NCBI RefSeq assembly: GCF_002395745.1
Contig: NZ_DGUN01000061.1
Location: forward strand, 41,345-62,741
Reading direction: 5' to 3'
DNA length: 21,397 nt
Origin: Fibrobacter sp. UBA4309
GTDB lineage: Bacteria > Fibrobacterota > Fibrobacteria > Fibrobacterales > Fibrobacteraceae
The first letter of the stretch is position 1; every line of letters begins with the position of its first letter. Below the pieces are notes generated by a model that was not told the origin of the DNA, made no database searches, and saw only the letters and a program-made list of their open reading frames with translations. Made by a program: the position numbers and the translations under genes. Shown here one piece after another: positions 7,064 to 14,157 of this stretch.

Positions 7064-8473
7064 CTATTCATCCTTTATGCAACGGACGGAATAGGCGACA
7101 TACTCATCCCAATAAACGAAACCATCTGAATCAGCAGTTTCTCCAATAGCGACTGAAGAACAACCCGTACTCCAAAAAGCTGTTCCCTTAAACTCCCCCC
7201 AATATACTGAAGAATCCATAAACTCATCATGAAATTCAGAATGAAATCCTGTAGGAATTGCATTGAATCCGTAATGGTCGGAACCGTTATATCCATCCCC
7301 CCATCCGGTGGATGATTTCAAGGAGTCTTTATTTTCGACAACCTGAATCAATTCCGCAATCTCGGGAACGGTCGGGATATGCCAACCATCAGGGCATACA
7401 CCCCGTGTAGGTACATTCTCCCGACTATACATATCAAAAGTTCCATGTCCCTTGCCTCCATCGCTGAATGACGTGGCGCTGTCCATGGCGGCAGACCAAA
7501 GGTAGAGACGCCCGTATTTCTTGCAGTTCTCGGGGTCGTTGTCATAGCACCAGCTCGAGGAATCCAAATCTTCTGTCGGTTGCAGGTAAGCGTAGTTCAG
7601 GTTTTCCGCCATCCAGGTCTGAGCGTTTATTTTTACCGTCTTGTAAGTCTGCCCGTCACGCTCGTCCGTCATCGTCCCGAAGGTCACGTATTGCTTGCCC
7701 GACGGGCTCCTCAGCTTGCCGATAAAGCTGGTGTCACCCGATGCAGCACCCTTGACACACCGGATGGAATTAACGAGTTTTTTATAATCAAAACTAATGT
7801 TGCCATTATCATATTTATCCTGTAAAAGAAGTATATAGGCATATCTATCCGTCGTTCCAACTGAAGACCAAAAATAGGTTCCAAAGGAATTCGTTGGGAA
7901 AGCTGAAAAACCGTATTTGTCTGAACCATTTTCACCTTCGGGCCACCCGTTTTCCGCTTTAAGGACGAACGATGCAGTCGCATCTCCCCCTACAGTCAAC
8001 AGCAGGCGTGCAAATTCAGAGCTATCGGGCAGATGCCACCCCTTCATGCACAGCCCCTGAACAGGATATGCAGGGGTACAGTCCAAGCCTTGGCCGCATC
8101 CCTCGCCGTTCCTGGAAAATACTCCCATGGAATCCATCGCCGAGCCCCATGTATACGCCCGTCCGTACTTGCAGCTGTCATTCACGCAGCGGCTATTGGG
8201 CGCATCGTAGTTCAGGTTCTCCGCCATCCATTCCTGGTCGCCGATAACCACGGTCCTGTAGACCTGCCCGTCGCGCTCGTCCACGACGAACATCCCGCTG
8301 GACGAGGATTCCTCCGAAGACGAGGAACTGCTCCCGACAGAACTTGAAGACGCCTCGAGACTGTACGGGGCATCGGACGATTCCACTTCATTGCTGCTTG
8401 CAGAGTCGTCGCCGGAGCAGGCGGCGAACAAAGCAAAGATTGCCACGGACAAGTATTTTTTAAGCGTACGCAT
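7064..8473 (-). CDS. FISUMP-domain lipoprotein, two domains
   Basis: This 469-residue lipoprotein begins MRTLKKYLSVAIFALFAAC, with lipobox FAAC. A Ser/Glu linker follows (about 22-60) and then two FISUMP domains. Domain 1 (about 64-242) shows DERDGQVYRT, EWMAENLNY, QGLCMKGWHLP, FWSS and SIRCVKG. Domain 2 (about 268-469) shows DERDGQTYKT, WMAENLNY, SSSWCYDNDPENC, TRGVCPDGWHIP, AFWST and YSVRCIKDE. Short linker sequence RSPSGKQYVTFG joins them. Anchoring in the outer membrane with surface display is likely by analogy, not shown. AGGTG lies upstream of the ATG, and a TATATT box lies about 20 bases before it. The gene is divergent from the thioesterase operon, with only 70 bases between starts. 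No terminator separates it clearly from the 291-residue gene, so the two could be co-transcribed. Confidence 0.92.
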   Translation of the reverse strand: MRTLKKYLSVAIFALFAACSGDDSASSNEVESSDAPYSLEASSSSVGSSSSSSEESSSSGMFVVDERDGQVYRTVVIGDQEWMAENLNYDAPNSRCVNDSCKYGRAYTWGSAMDSMGVFSRNGEGCGQGLDCTPAYPVQGLCMKGWHLPDSSEFARLLLTVGGDATASFVLKAENGWPEGENGSDKYGFSAFPTNSFGTYFWSSVGTTDRYAYILLLQDKYDNGNISFDYKKLVNSIRCVKGAASGDTSFIGKLRSPSGKQYVTFGTMTDERDGQTYKTVKINAQTWMAENLNYAYLQPTEDLDSSSWCYDNDPENCKKYGRLYLWSAAMDSATSFSDGGKGHGTFDMYSRENVPTRGVCPDGWHIPTVPEIAELIQVVENKDSLKSSTGWGDGYNGSDHYGFNAIPTGFHSEFHDEFMDSSVYWGEFKGTAFWSTGCSSVAIGETADSDGFVYWDEYVAYSVRCIKDE

Positions 8474-8531
8474 ATACGGAGCACCTATAACTTAATATAT
8501 ATATTCACAAACCTCTTTCAGCTCCTTTTTT

Positions 8532-8537
8532 TATATT
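8532..8537 (+). promoter_or_regulatory. Candidate -10 box placing transcription start at the ATG of the thioesterase gene
   Basis: TATATT ends 6 bases before the ATG at 8544, and no Shine-Dalgarno sequence is present. If used, transcription would begin at or next to the start codon. No clear -35 box is seen. The divergent minus-strand promoter region overlaps this gap. Confidence 0.5.
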
Positions 8538-8543
8538 TACGTC

Positions 8544-8966
8544 ATGGAAATCATCAACAACACCTATACAGCACGTATCGAAGTCCGCTATGCGGAAACC
8601 GACCAGATGGGCGTCGTGCACCATGCCGTCTACCCCGTATGGTTCGAACAGGCCCGCACCGAATTTTTCAGGGTCGCCGGCGCCAGCTACGCCCAGATGG
8701 AGGCCGAAGGGTTCATGAGCCCGGTGCTCGAGCTCAACGTGCAATACAAGCAGCCCACGCACTATGGCGAATTCGTCGATGTCGAGACGACCCTCGTCAG
8801 GGAAGGCCGCGTGAGGTTCAAGTTCCTTTACAAGGTGTTCGTCGACGGCAAGCTCTGCACCACGGGCTACACCATCCACTGCATGATGAAGGACGGCAGG
8901 CCCACCCGCGAACTGCCCAGCGGATTCAGCAAATTCGGTTTAACGGGCGAAGAATCTCCCACCTAG
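8544..8966 (+). CDS. Acyl-CoA thioesterase, YbgC/FadM-like hotdog fold
   Basis: This 140-residue protein matches the 4HBT hotdog family in length and pattern. Residues 15-37 read RYAETDQMGVVHHAVYPVWF, the typical active-site segment with Asp20 as the expected catalytic acid. An N-V-Q-Y-K-Q-P strand and a C-terminal region with TGYTIHCMM follow. Members hydrolyse acyl-CoA thioesters in the cytoplasm. YbgC of the Tol-Pal locus acts on short or phospholipid-linked acyl chains, but no tol or pal gene is visible here, so the substrate is open. It is the first gene of a tight plus-strand run: the next gene starts 24 bases after its stop, then come 3-base and overlapping junctions. That places it in the same operon as the TPR lipoprotein, kinase-like protein and sigma-54 activator. 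Confidence 0.9.
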   Translation: MEIINNTYTARIEVRYAETDQMGVVHHAVYPVWFEQARTEFFRVAGASYAQMEAEGFMSPVLELNVQYKQPTHYGEFVDVETTLVREGRVRFKFLYKVFVDGKLCTTGYTIHCMMKDGRPTRELPSGFSKFGLTGEESPT

Positions 8967-8990
8967 CCAATCTTTTTATAGATTATAGGT

Positions 8991-9689
8991 ATGTTCCGGA
9001 AAGCGCATTGTTTCATTGCCCTTGTTTTTTTGCTGTCGCTTCTGGGCGGCTGCAAGGATAACCGCACAGGTCGCGGTAACGACGCCCTGCGCATAGGGGA
9101 CTATGCACGTGCCGTCAGCAACTTTTCGGCCGTACTGGACGACAACCCCCTGGACCGCGACGCCCGCTACGGACTCGCCCTTTCGTATTACGCCATCGCC
9201 GAAGACAAGGAACGCATCAAGGCAGGCGCAGCACCCCTGTGGGAACGGACCGTCCAGGAATTCCAGGTCCTCTGGAACGTAGACAGTTCCTTCAAGATAC
9301 GGGAAGCGTATTCCAACAGCCTGTTCTACCTGGCCAAGGCCACCCTGGGCGAAAACTCCAGGGCCAACGTGCTCCCGCTGCTGGAACGTTCCATTGCGCT
9401 CGATTCCCTGAACTACTTCAGCTTCAACCTGAAAGCACTGATTCTCGAATCCCTGGAACGCACCGAAGAAGCCAGGGACCTCTATATCTACACCATTACC
9501 AGGGAACCGCGGTTCCTTTCGGCCTACATCAACCTGGGTAACCTCTACTGGCGAGAAGGAGACGTTTCATCGGCCTGGGACATATGGTCCATGGGGCTCA
9601 AGCAAGATGCGCAGAACGCTACTTTGCTCCACTGGACCCGTATCGCCGAAGACTCCCTGAAAGCCATGATCGATGCCGGAAAGCTCTAG
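8991..9689 (+). CDS. TPR-repeat lipoprotein
   Basis: This 232-residue protein has a lipoprotein signal MFRKAHCFIALVFLLSLLGGC with lipobox LGGC (Cys21). The mature part is mostly alpha-helical with TPR-like repeats at about residues 28-62, 104-140, 141-174 and 175-208. Examples are NDALRIGDYARAVSNFSAVL and AYINLGNLYWREGDVSSAW. TPR proteins act as scaffolds for protein-protein contacts, here on the periplasmic side of a membrane. A TATAGA box lies 8 bases before the ATG, and the only purine-rich stretch (AGG) is too close to serve as a normal ribosome-binding site. The kinase-like gene starts 3 bases after the stop codon, so it is a natural candidate for a sensor or partner of that protein. This role is inferred from context. 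Confidence 0.88.
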   Translation: MFRKAHCFIALVFLLSLLGGCKDNRTGRGNDALRIGDYARAVSNFSAVLDDNPLDRDARYGLALSYYAIAEDKERIKAGAAPLWERTVQEFQVLWNVDSSFKIREAYSNSLFYLAKATLGENSRANVLPLLERSIALDSLNYFSFNLKALILESLERTEEARDLYIYTITREPRFLSAYINLGNLYWREGDVSSAWDIWSMGLKQDAQNATLLHWTRIAEDSLKAMIDAGKL

Positions 9690-9692
9690 CCT

Positions 9693-10820
9693 ATGAACAT
9701 CGTCCGTTCCATATCGCGCGGCTTCTTGCTGCATCGGGGCGGAGAAGCGGCCCTGTACAAGGTCGAAAGCGTTTCGGGCAAGCCATACACGCTCAAGCTA
9801 TACAATAGCGGCACCGCATTCGATACTGGCATCATCGGAGCCATTGCCGATAGCACTGTCGCAGGAACCTACCGCATCGCCGAATACGGCGAAATCGACG
9901 GGAGCGCCTACATATTGTACGACTACATAGACGGCGTCTGTTCCCGCGAGCTTTCGCCGATGCCCCTCGCATTTGCATTGCATACCCTTCGCCGCGTTGT
10001 CACCACGCTTGCGGAACTGCAGAAGAAGGGGGTTTCGCACGGGGACATCAGCCCCGACAACATCTTCCTTGACAACGGCGGAAATCCTGTACTGCTCGAC
10101 TTCGGCATCTGCGGGCCGGGAACGCTGCAATTTTCGGCACCGGAACGTATCGAAGGCAAGCCGCCTTCCGAAAAGGCGGACATGTTCAGCCTGGGAGCGC
10201 TGTTCTTTTTCTGGCTCACCGGCGAGCAACTCTTTGACGGCAGGGACTTCGACGAAATCCGCGAAAAACTCCGGAGTACAGACAAAGTAAATCCAAACAA
10301 AATCCTTTACGGAAAAATCGATTCCGGGCTCGCCATAAAACCCGAAGACCTTTCGCTCCTGGAACCCCTCTGGAAGGGCCTGCTCGCCGCAGACCCGGAA
10401 TGCCGCCTGGAAAACCTGGAAGAACTGGACGAACTCCTGGAAATCGCGCTCGACGCCCAGGGAGGCCAGGGAGTGCACCTGGCCCGCCAAACCGAATTGA
10501 TGGGCGTCACAATTTCCGGGATTCTGGAAAAAAACGGGACGAAACCTCTCGAAAACGTCGAATTCCCGTTTTTCGAGCAAGAAAAGCAAAAAAAATCTCC
10601 CCTGAAAAAAGGCCTTTTGGCCGCCGCCGTTTTTATTTTTCTTGTTATAGCGGCAATCTGCGTGTTCCTTGCCAGGGGCGAATCCCCGTCGATAGACGAA
10701 ACGGGCGAAGCGCTCCTGCAAAAATCCCGTAGCCACGAGATGGGAATGCCGGATTCCGAAAAAATGCCCGACCTGGAAGGCGTACTGAAAAAGCTTTCTC
10801 CCGAGGAGAGTGAACGATGA
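9693..10820 (+). CDS. Membrane-anchored Ser/Thr-kinase-like protein with very short activation segment
   Basis: This 375-residue protein has an N-terminal Hanks-type kinase domain (about 8-250) and one transmembrane helix (about 307-327, after KKSPLKK). A periplasmic tail of about 45 residues follows. Visible motifs are Lys35 (YTLKLY), the catalytic loop HGDISPDN with Asp118 and Asn123, DFG at 136-138, and APE at 149-151, followed by DMFSLGALFFFWLTG. Spacing from Asp118 to DFG matches PKA. DFG to APE is only about 16 residues, against 25 in PKA. The glycine loop is degenerate (HRGGEAALYKV) and no Glu lies in the expected alpha-C region; Asp53 is nearest. It may be an active minimal kinase or a pseudokinase. 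No ribosome-binding site is seen, and it likely relies on coupling to the TPR gene 3 bases upstream. Its stop overlaps the activator start (ATGA). Confidence 0.88.
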   Translation: MNIVRSISRGFLLHRGGEAALYKVESVSGKPYTLKLYNSGTAFDTGIIGAIADSTVAGTYRIAEYGEIDGSAYILYDYIDGVCSRELSPMPLAFALHTLRRVVTTLAELQKKGVSHGDISPDNIFLDNGGNPVLLDFGICGPGTLQFSAPERIEGKPPSEKADMFSLGALFFFWLTGEQLFDGRDFDEIREKLRSTDKVNPNKILYGKIDSGLAIKPEDLSLLEPLWKGLLAADPECRLENLEELDELLEIALDAQGGQGVHLARQTELMGVTISGILEKNGTKPLENVEFPFFEQEKQKKSPLKKGLLAAAVFIFLVIAAICVFLARGESPSIDETGEALLQKSRSHEMGMPDSEKMPDLEGVLKKLSPEESER

Positions 10821-12271
10821 ATTCAGAATCCCTTGTCGCCACCGAAAAGATGCTCGATGTGGTGAAAATACTCCTGGACGAACAGGAGCCGGGGATGCTT
10901 TTTCCAAAAATCCTGAATATCGCGAGGGAAGTCCTAAGCGCGGACGCCGCAGTGCTCGACATCGGGGGCGAAACACCCCTCCACTACGCCGACCCCGAAA
11001 AGGTGGCCATCTCCATTTCTGCAGTCAAGCACGCCAAGGCCGAAAACCGTGCCATCGTGTGGAACCAGCTGGAAGACGACAACGCCGACCTTTCCAAGTC
11101 CATTGTCCAGAACCAGCTCACAAGCATCATGGTATCGCCGTTCCGCACGCCGGATTCGGAATCCGGATACCTGTACCTGCAAAGGGCGGCCCGCGAAGAA
11201 CCCTTTACCGAAACGGACAGCAAACTTTTCGATTCCTTCGTGACGGTCTGCGAAAAGATCACCTTCGCAGCCTTTGACCGCCTGCGCGACAAGGAATCGC
11301 TGGACGTGCTCAAGAACGTGGTCCGCAAGGACGGCATCGTCTATTCTTCCAAGATCATGGAAGACCTGGTAACCCTGGCAGACCGCCTCGCCCCGCTCCC
11401 CCTCCCCGTGATTATCCGCGGCGAGACCGGCACCGGGAAAGAAGTCTTCGCCCGCTACCTGCACCGGCACAGCCCCAGAAGCGAGAAGCCCTTTATCGCG
11501 GTCAACTGCGGGGCCATTCCCGAATACCTTATCGAATCGCTCCTGTTCGGGCACGCCAAGGGTTCTTTCACGGGCGCCATCGACAACCGCAAGGGATACT
11601 TCGAAGAAGCGGACGGCGGCACCATATTCCTCGACGAAATCGGCGAACTGCCCCTGAACATGCAGGTAAAGCTTTTGCGCGTACTGCAAGAAAAGCACAT
11701 CACTCGCGTGGGCGACAACCGCGAGATTCCCGTTAACGTGAGAATCATCTCCGCGACGCACGTAGACCTGGAAGCAGCCGTACGCGAAAAGAAGTTCCGC
11801 GAAGACCTGTACTTCAGAATCCAGGTCATGCCCATCCAGGTCCCGCCGCTCCGCGAACGCGGCCAGGACGTGCTTCTGCTCGCCGAGGAATTCCTCAAGC
11901 GCTACAGCGCCGAATACGGACGCGGCAAGTTCAAGTTCAGCCGCAACGCCGAAAAGGCCATGCTCAGCTACCACTGGCCGGGCAACGTACGCGAACTCGA
12001 GAACAAGATTCAAAAGTCCCTAGTGCAGGCCGTCCACGGAGTCATCCAGCCCGGCGACCTCGGACTGGAAAACATCCAGAAAGTTTCCAAGGAATCGCCG
12101 AGGACGTTGAAAGAAGCCCGCGAGGCGGTAGAACGGGAAGTCATAGGCAACGCACTCCGGGATTCGGGAGCGAACCTGACCCTGGCCGCCACGATTCTCG
12201 GGATCGACAGGAAGGTGCTCCGCGAAATCATGGAACGGCTAGGCCTGAAGAAAGAGGATTTCAAAGGTTAG
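10817..12271 (+). CDS. Sigma-54-dependent transcriptional activator (GAF-AAA+-Fis)
   Basis: This 484-residue bacterial enhancer-binding protein remodels sigma-54 RNA polymerase using ATP. Residues about 8-155 look like a GAF sensor domain. The AAA+ domain (about 175-400) has Walker A GETGTGKE (202-209), the sigma-54 contact loop GSFTGA (249-254, the accepted variant of GAFTGA), Walker B TIFLDEIG (269-276) and an RERGQD arginine-finger region. The C-terminus (about 430-478) is a Fis-type helix-turn-helix, NLTLAATILGIDRKVLREIM. There is no receiver domain, so it is not a classical two-component regulator. A GAGGAG ribosome-binding site precedes the ATG, which overlaps the kinase stop by 4 bases. 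The coupling suggests that the kinase-like protein controls it, though a ligand on the GAF domain is equally possible. A sigma-54 promoter lies 44 bases after its stop. Confidence 0.96.
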   Translation: MNSESLVATEKMLDVVKILLDEQEPGMLFPKILNIAREVLSADAAVLDIGGETPLHYADPEKVAISISAVKHAKAENRAIVWNQLEDDNADLSKSIVQNQLTSIMVSPFRTPDSESGYLYLQRAAREEPFTETDSKLFDSFVTVCEKITFAAFDRLRDKESLDVLKNVVRKDGIVYSSKIMEDLVTLADRLAPLPLPVIIRGETGTGKEVFARYLHRHSPRSEKPFIAVNCGAIPEYLIESLLFGHAKGSFTGAIDNRKGYFEEADGGTIFLDEIGELPLNMQVKLLRVLQEKHITRVGDNREIPVNVRIISATHVDLEAAVREKKFREDLYFRIQVMPIQVPPLRERGQDVLLLAEEFLKRYSAEYGRGKFKFSRNAEKAMLSYHWPGNVRELENKIQKSLVQAVHGVIQPGDLGLENIQKVSKESPRTLKEAREAVEREVIGNALRDSGANLTLAATILGIDRKVLREIMERLGLKKEDFKG

Positions 12272-12314
12272 TTTTTCCCCTTCAAAAAAACTATATTAAA
12301 CGACAGGGTCATCA

Positions 12315-12330
12315 TTGGCACGATTTTTGC
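12315..12330 (+). promoter_or_regulatory. Sigma-54 promoter (-24/-12)
   Basis: TTGGCACG, four bases, then TTGC: GG at 12317-12318 and GC at 12329-12330 are separated by exactly 10 bases, a full match to the sigma-54 consensus. The predicted transcription start, about 12 bases after the GC, falls at 12341-12343, that is at the ATG of the next gene. It lies directly downstream of a sigma-54 activator gene, whose own 3' end could hold the enhancer sites. Confidence 0.88.
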
Positions 12331-12342
12331 GGAAGAAACAGT

Positions 12343-12729
12343 ATGAAGACGACAAAATTCATATCAGCAATACTTTTCACGACGGCACTTTCCTTTGCCG
12401 CCGTTGATTCCTCCGTACCCGAGTCCGATGTTCCGACTCCGGCCGAAAGACAGGGATTTTCCAAGGAATCCCCGAATCTTGGGCAAAAAGAACGTGAAGA
12501 CTGGATGCGCATGCGCGAAGAACGCAAGCAGGCCAGAGAAGAAATCCTTTCCAGGCTGCGGGAATCCCCGGCAAGAGAACGCCAGAACATCCGCCAGGAC
12601 CTCTCCAGAAATCGAGACGAAATGCCCCGCGAGCCCGCCCCTTTTTACGGACGGCCCGATTCCCATGACATGAATTCGATGCGGGATCAAGGTGAGCCCC
12701 CGAGAAGAAGGGATCACATGGGCCGGTAA
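12343..12729 (+). CDS. Small exported Arg/Glu-rich protein, unknown function
   Basis: This 128-residue protein has a Sec signal peptide MKTTKFISAILFTTALSFA and is probably periplasmic. The mature part is very hydrophilic: residues about 48-100 are a charged helical stretch full of Arg and Glu (REDWMRMREERKQAREEIL), and the C-terminus is Pro/Arg/Asp-rich. No family was recognised. The shape loosely recalls small helical periplasmic stress proteins, but no LTxxQ motif was seen. It is the first gene behind the sigma-54 promoter. The GGAAG sequence upstream of the ATG would be a usable ribosome-binding site only if transcription starts upstream of the predicted site. Its stop overlaps the next start (TAATG), so the two proteins are probably made together. 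Confidence 0.78.
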   Translation: MKTTKFISAILFTTALSFAAVDSSVPESDVPTPAERQGFSKESPNLGQKEREDWMRMREERKQAREEILSRLRESPARERQNIRQDLSRNRDEMPREPAPFYGRPDSHDMNSMRDQGEPPRRRDHMGR

Positions 12730-14024
12730 TGCGGATAAAGGCTATAGCGACTATAGCGATTTTATTGCTTTCTTCACGCCTGCTCGCAGAAAGCCAGGAG
12801 GCCGTATACTACGAAGCCATGAAGGCCGAAGAAGCGGGCGAAATTTCCAGGTCCATCGAGCTCTTTGAAAAGGCCGCGGAAATCGACGGGCCCTACACCG
12901 ACGAAATCAGGGACATCCTGAAAGAATATTACCAGGCCCTCGGCATGGACGAGTCTCCTTTCAGCTTCAGGCTGCGGGGAGACGTTTCTGTTCACGGGAT
13001 GCATTACGAGGAATCGGGCGGCTACGAAGATGTCAAGGACAACGGTGCCGAAACATATTTCGGCCTGTCCCTTTTTGCGAATTACACCGCGGGTTCCCTG
13101 ATACATTCCTTTATCCTGAATTTTTCCGGGAACGCCTTCCTGGGCGATACTATCTCTTCGCTGGATTCCGCGAAGTGGGCTTTGGCTCCCGGCGTCGAAT
13201 ACGACCTCGTCGGCGAAAGCTTTCTGGTCTGCGCCGGAATCGACTTCAAGTTCAACGAAAAAGAATGGTACCCGTTCATGTACGGATGGCTCGAAAAGAG
13301 CTTTTTCCGTTTCGACAAGAACAAGTTCGGGGCTGCGCTTTCGATATCGGAAGAATGGGAACGGCAGTTTGCGGCAAGCCTCTTCGCTTCGTGGCGCCGG
13401 TTCAGCCCGCGCGGATTCAACGTGGCCCTGTTCGTGGGAGCAAGGTTCATCGCCGAAGACGTTTTCGATTACGATGCGTGGGTGCAGGCAATCCAGAACA
13501 GCGGTTACGGAAAGCCTCCCGACTATCCAGACTTTCCCAGGGATTCCAGCTTCTATGACGATCCATACCGTTTCGGGAATCCCGACTTTTCCGGAGATCC
13601 GAACGGCTTCGACGGACAGCGGGACTTTGGCGAGCAGGGAGACTTTGACGACCGCAAGGCGCCTCCTCCCGAAGATTCCACCTGGAACACGGTAGATTAT
13701 CCTGAATACAATGTCAAGTGGATTGGGCCTTACCTGAGAGGGCGAATTTCGTACAAGTTCAAGTACAACATCACGGCAGAAATCGCCGCGAACATCTTCT
13801 ATGGCATTATACTCGACGGTCCGAACAGCAGCTACGAAGAGATGAGCAAGCTTACCGGGCTGTGGGGGCCGACTCTTTACTGGTCGCCGAACATCATGAC
13901 CTTCTATGTCGGTGCAGAAAACACGTTCCGCCATTACTTCGATATCCCGGAATCCTATCAGGGAATCCTGTCCAGATCCACGTCGCTATGGGAACTCAAG
14001 CTGGGAATGAAACTGGACTGGTAA
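12729..14024 (+). CDS. Outer-membrane beta-barrel-like protein with N-terminal TPR-like segment
   Basis: This 431-residue protein has a signal peptide ending at about residue 20 (LLLSSRLLA). A helical TPR-like hairpin follows at about 22-70 (EAMKAEEAGEISRSIELFEKA). From about 78 to the end come alternating aromatic/polar strands typical of an outer-membrane barrel, ending in KLGMKLDW with a terminal aromatic residue. Residues about 255-318 form an unusual insert rich in Asp, Pro, Phe and Gly (repeats like DYPDFP, DPYRFGNPDF), probably an exposed loop. The start codon overlaps the stop of the small exported protein, so it is the second gene of the sigma-54 operon. No specific transporter or enzyme family was recognised. 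A 7-bp inverted repeat (TCGGAAC/GTTCCGA, near 14034-14072) follows, but without a T-run. The 133-base gap to the next gene holds nothing else clear. Confidence 0.85.
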   Translation: MRIKAIATIAILLLSSRLLAESQEAVYYEAMKAEEAGEISRSIELFEKAAEIDGPYTDEIRDILKEYYQALGMDESPFSFRLRGDVSVHGMHYEESGGYEDVKDNGAETYFGLSLFANYTAGSLIHSFILNFSGNAFLGDTISSLDSAKWALAPGVEYDLVGESFLVCAGIDFKFNEKEWYPFMYGWLEKSFFRFDKNKFGAALSISEEWERQFAASLFASWRRFSPRGFNVALFVGARFIAEDVFDYDAWVQAIQNSGYGKPPDYPDFPRDSSFYDDPYRFGNPDFSGDPNGFDGQRDFGEQGDFDDRKAPPPEDSTWNTVDYPEYNVKWIGPYLRGRISYKFKYNITAEIAANIFYGIILDGPNSSYEEMSKLTGLWGPTLYWSPNIMTFYVGAENTFRHYFDIPESYQGILSRSTSLWELKLGMKLDW

Positions 14025-14157
14025 CAGGGCTTTTCGGAACCAATCGTCGCATTCGGGACAAATCGTTCCGATAAAAAATTTCCCGTCTCGAAATTAGCCA
14101 AAAAAAGTTCCTTATGGGGATTTTTTCATAGGTATTTTTTGAAAAAAGAGGTTACCT

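Noticed and set aside
9798..10976. 392-codon minus-strand open frame across the kinase and activator genes
   Set aside because: It spans two clearly coding plus-strand genes and has no recognisable domain. Similar shadows at 10934-12013, 12774-13934 and 14383-15714 were also rejected.
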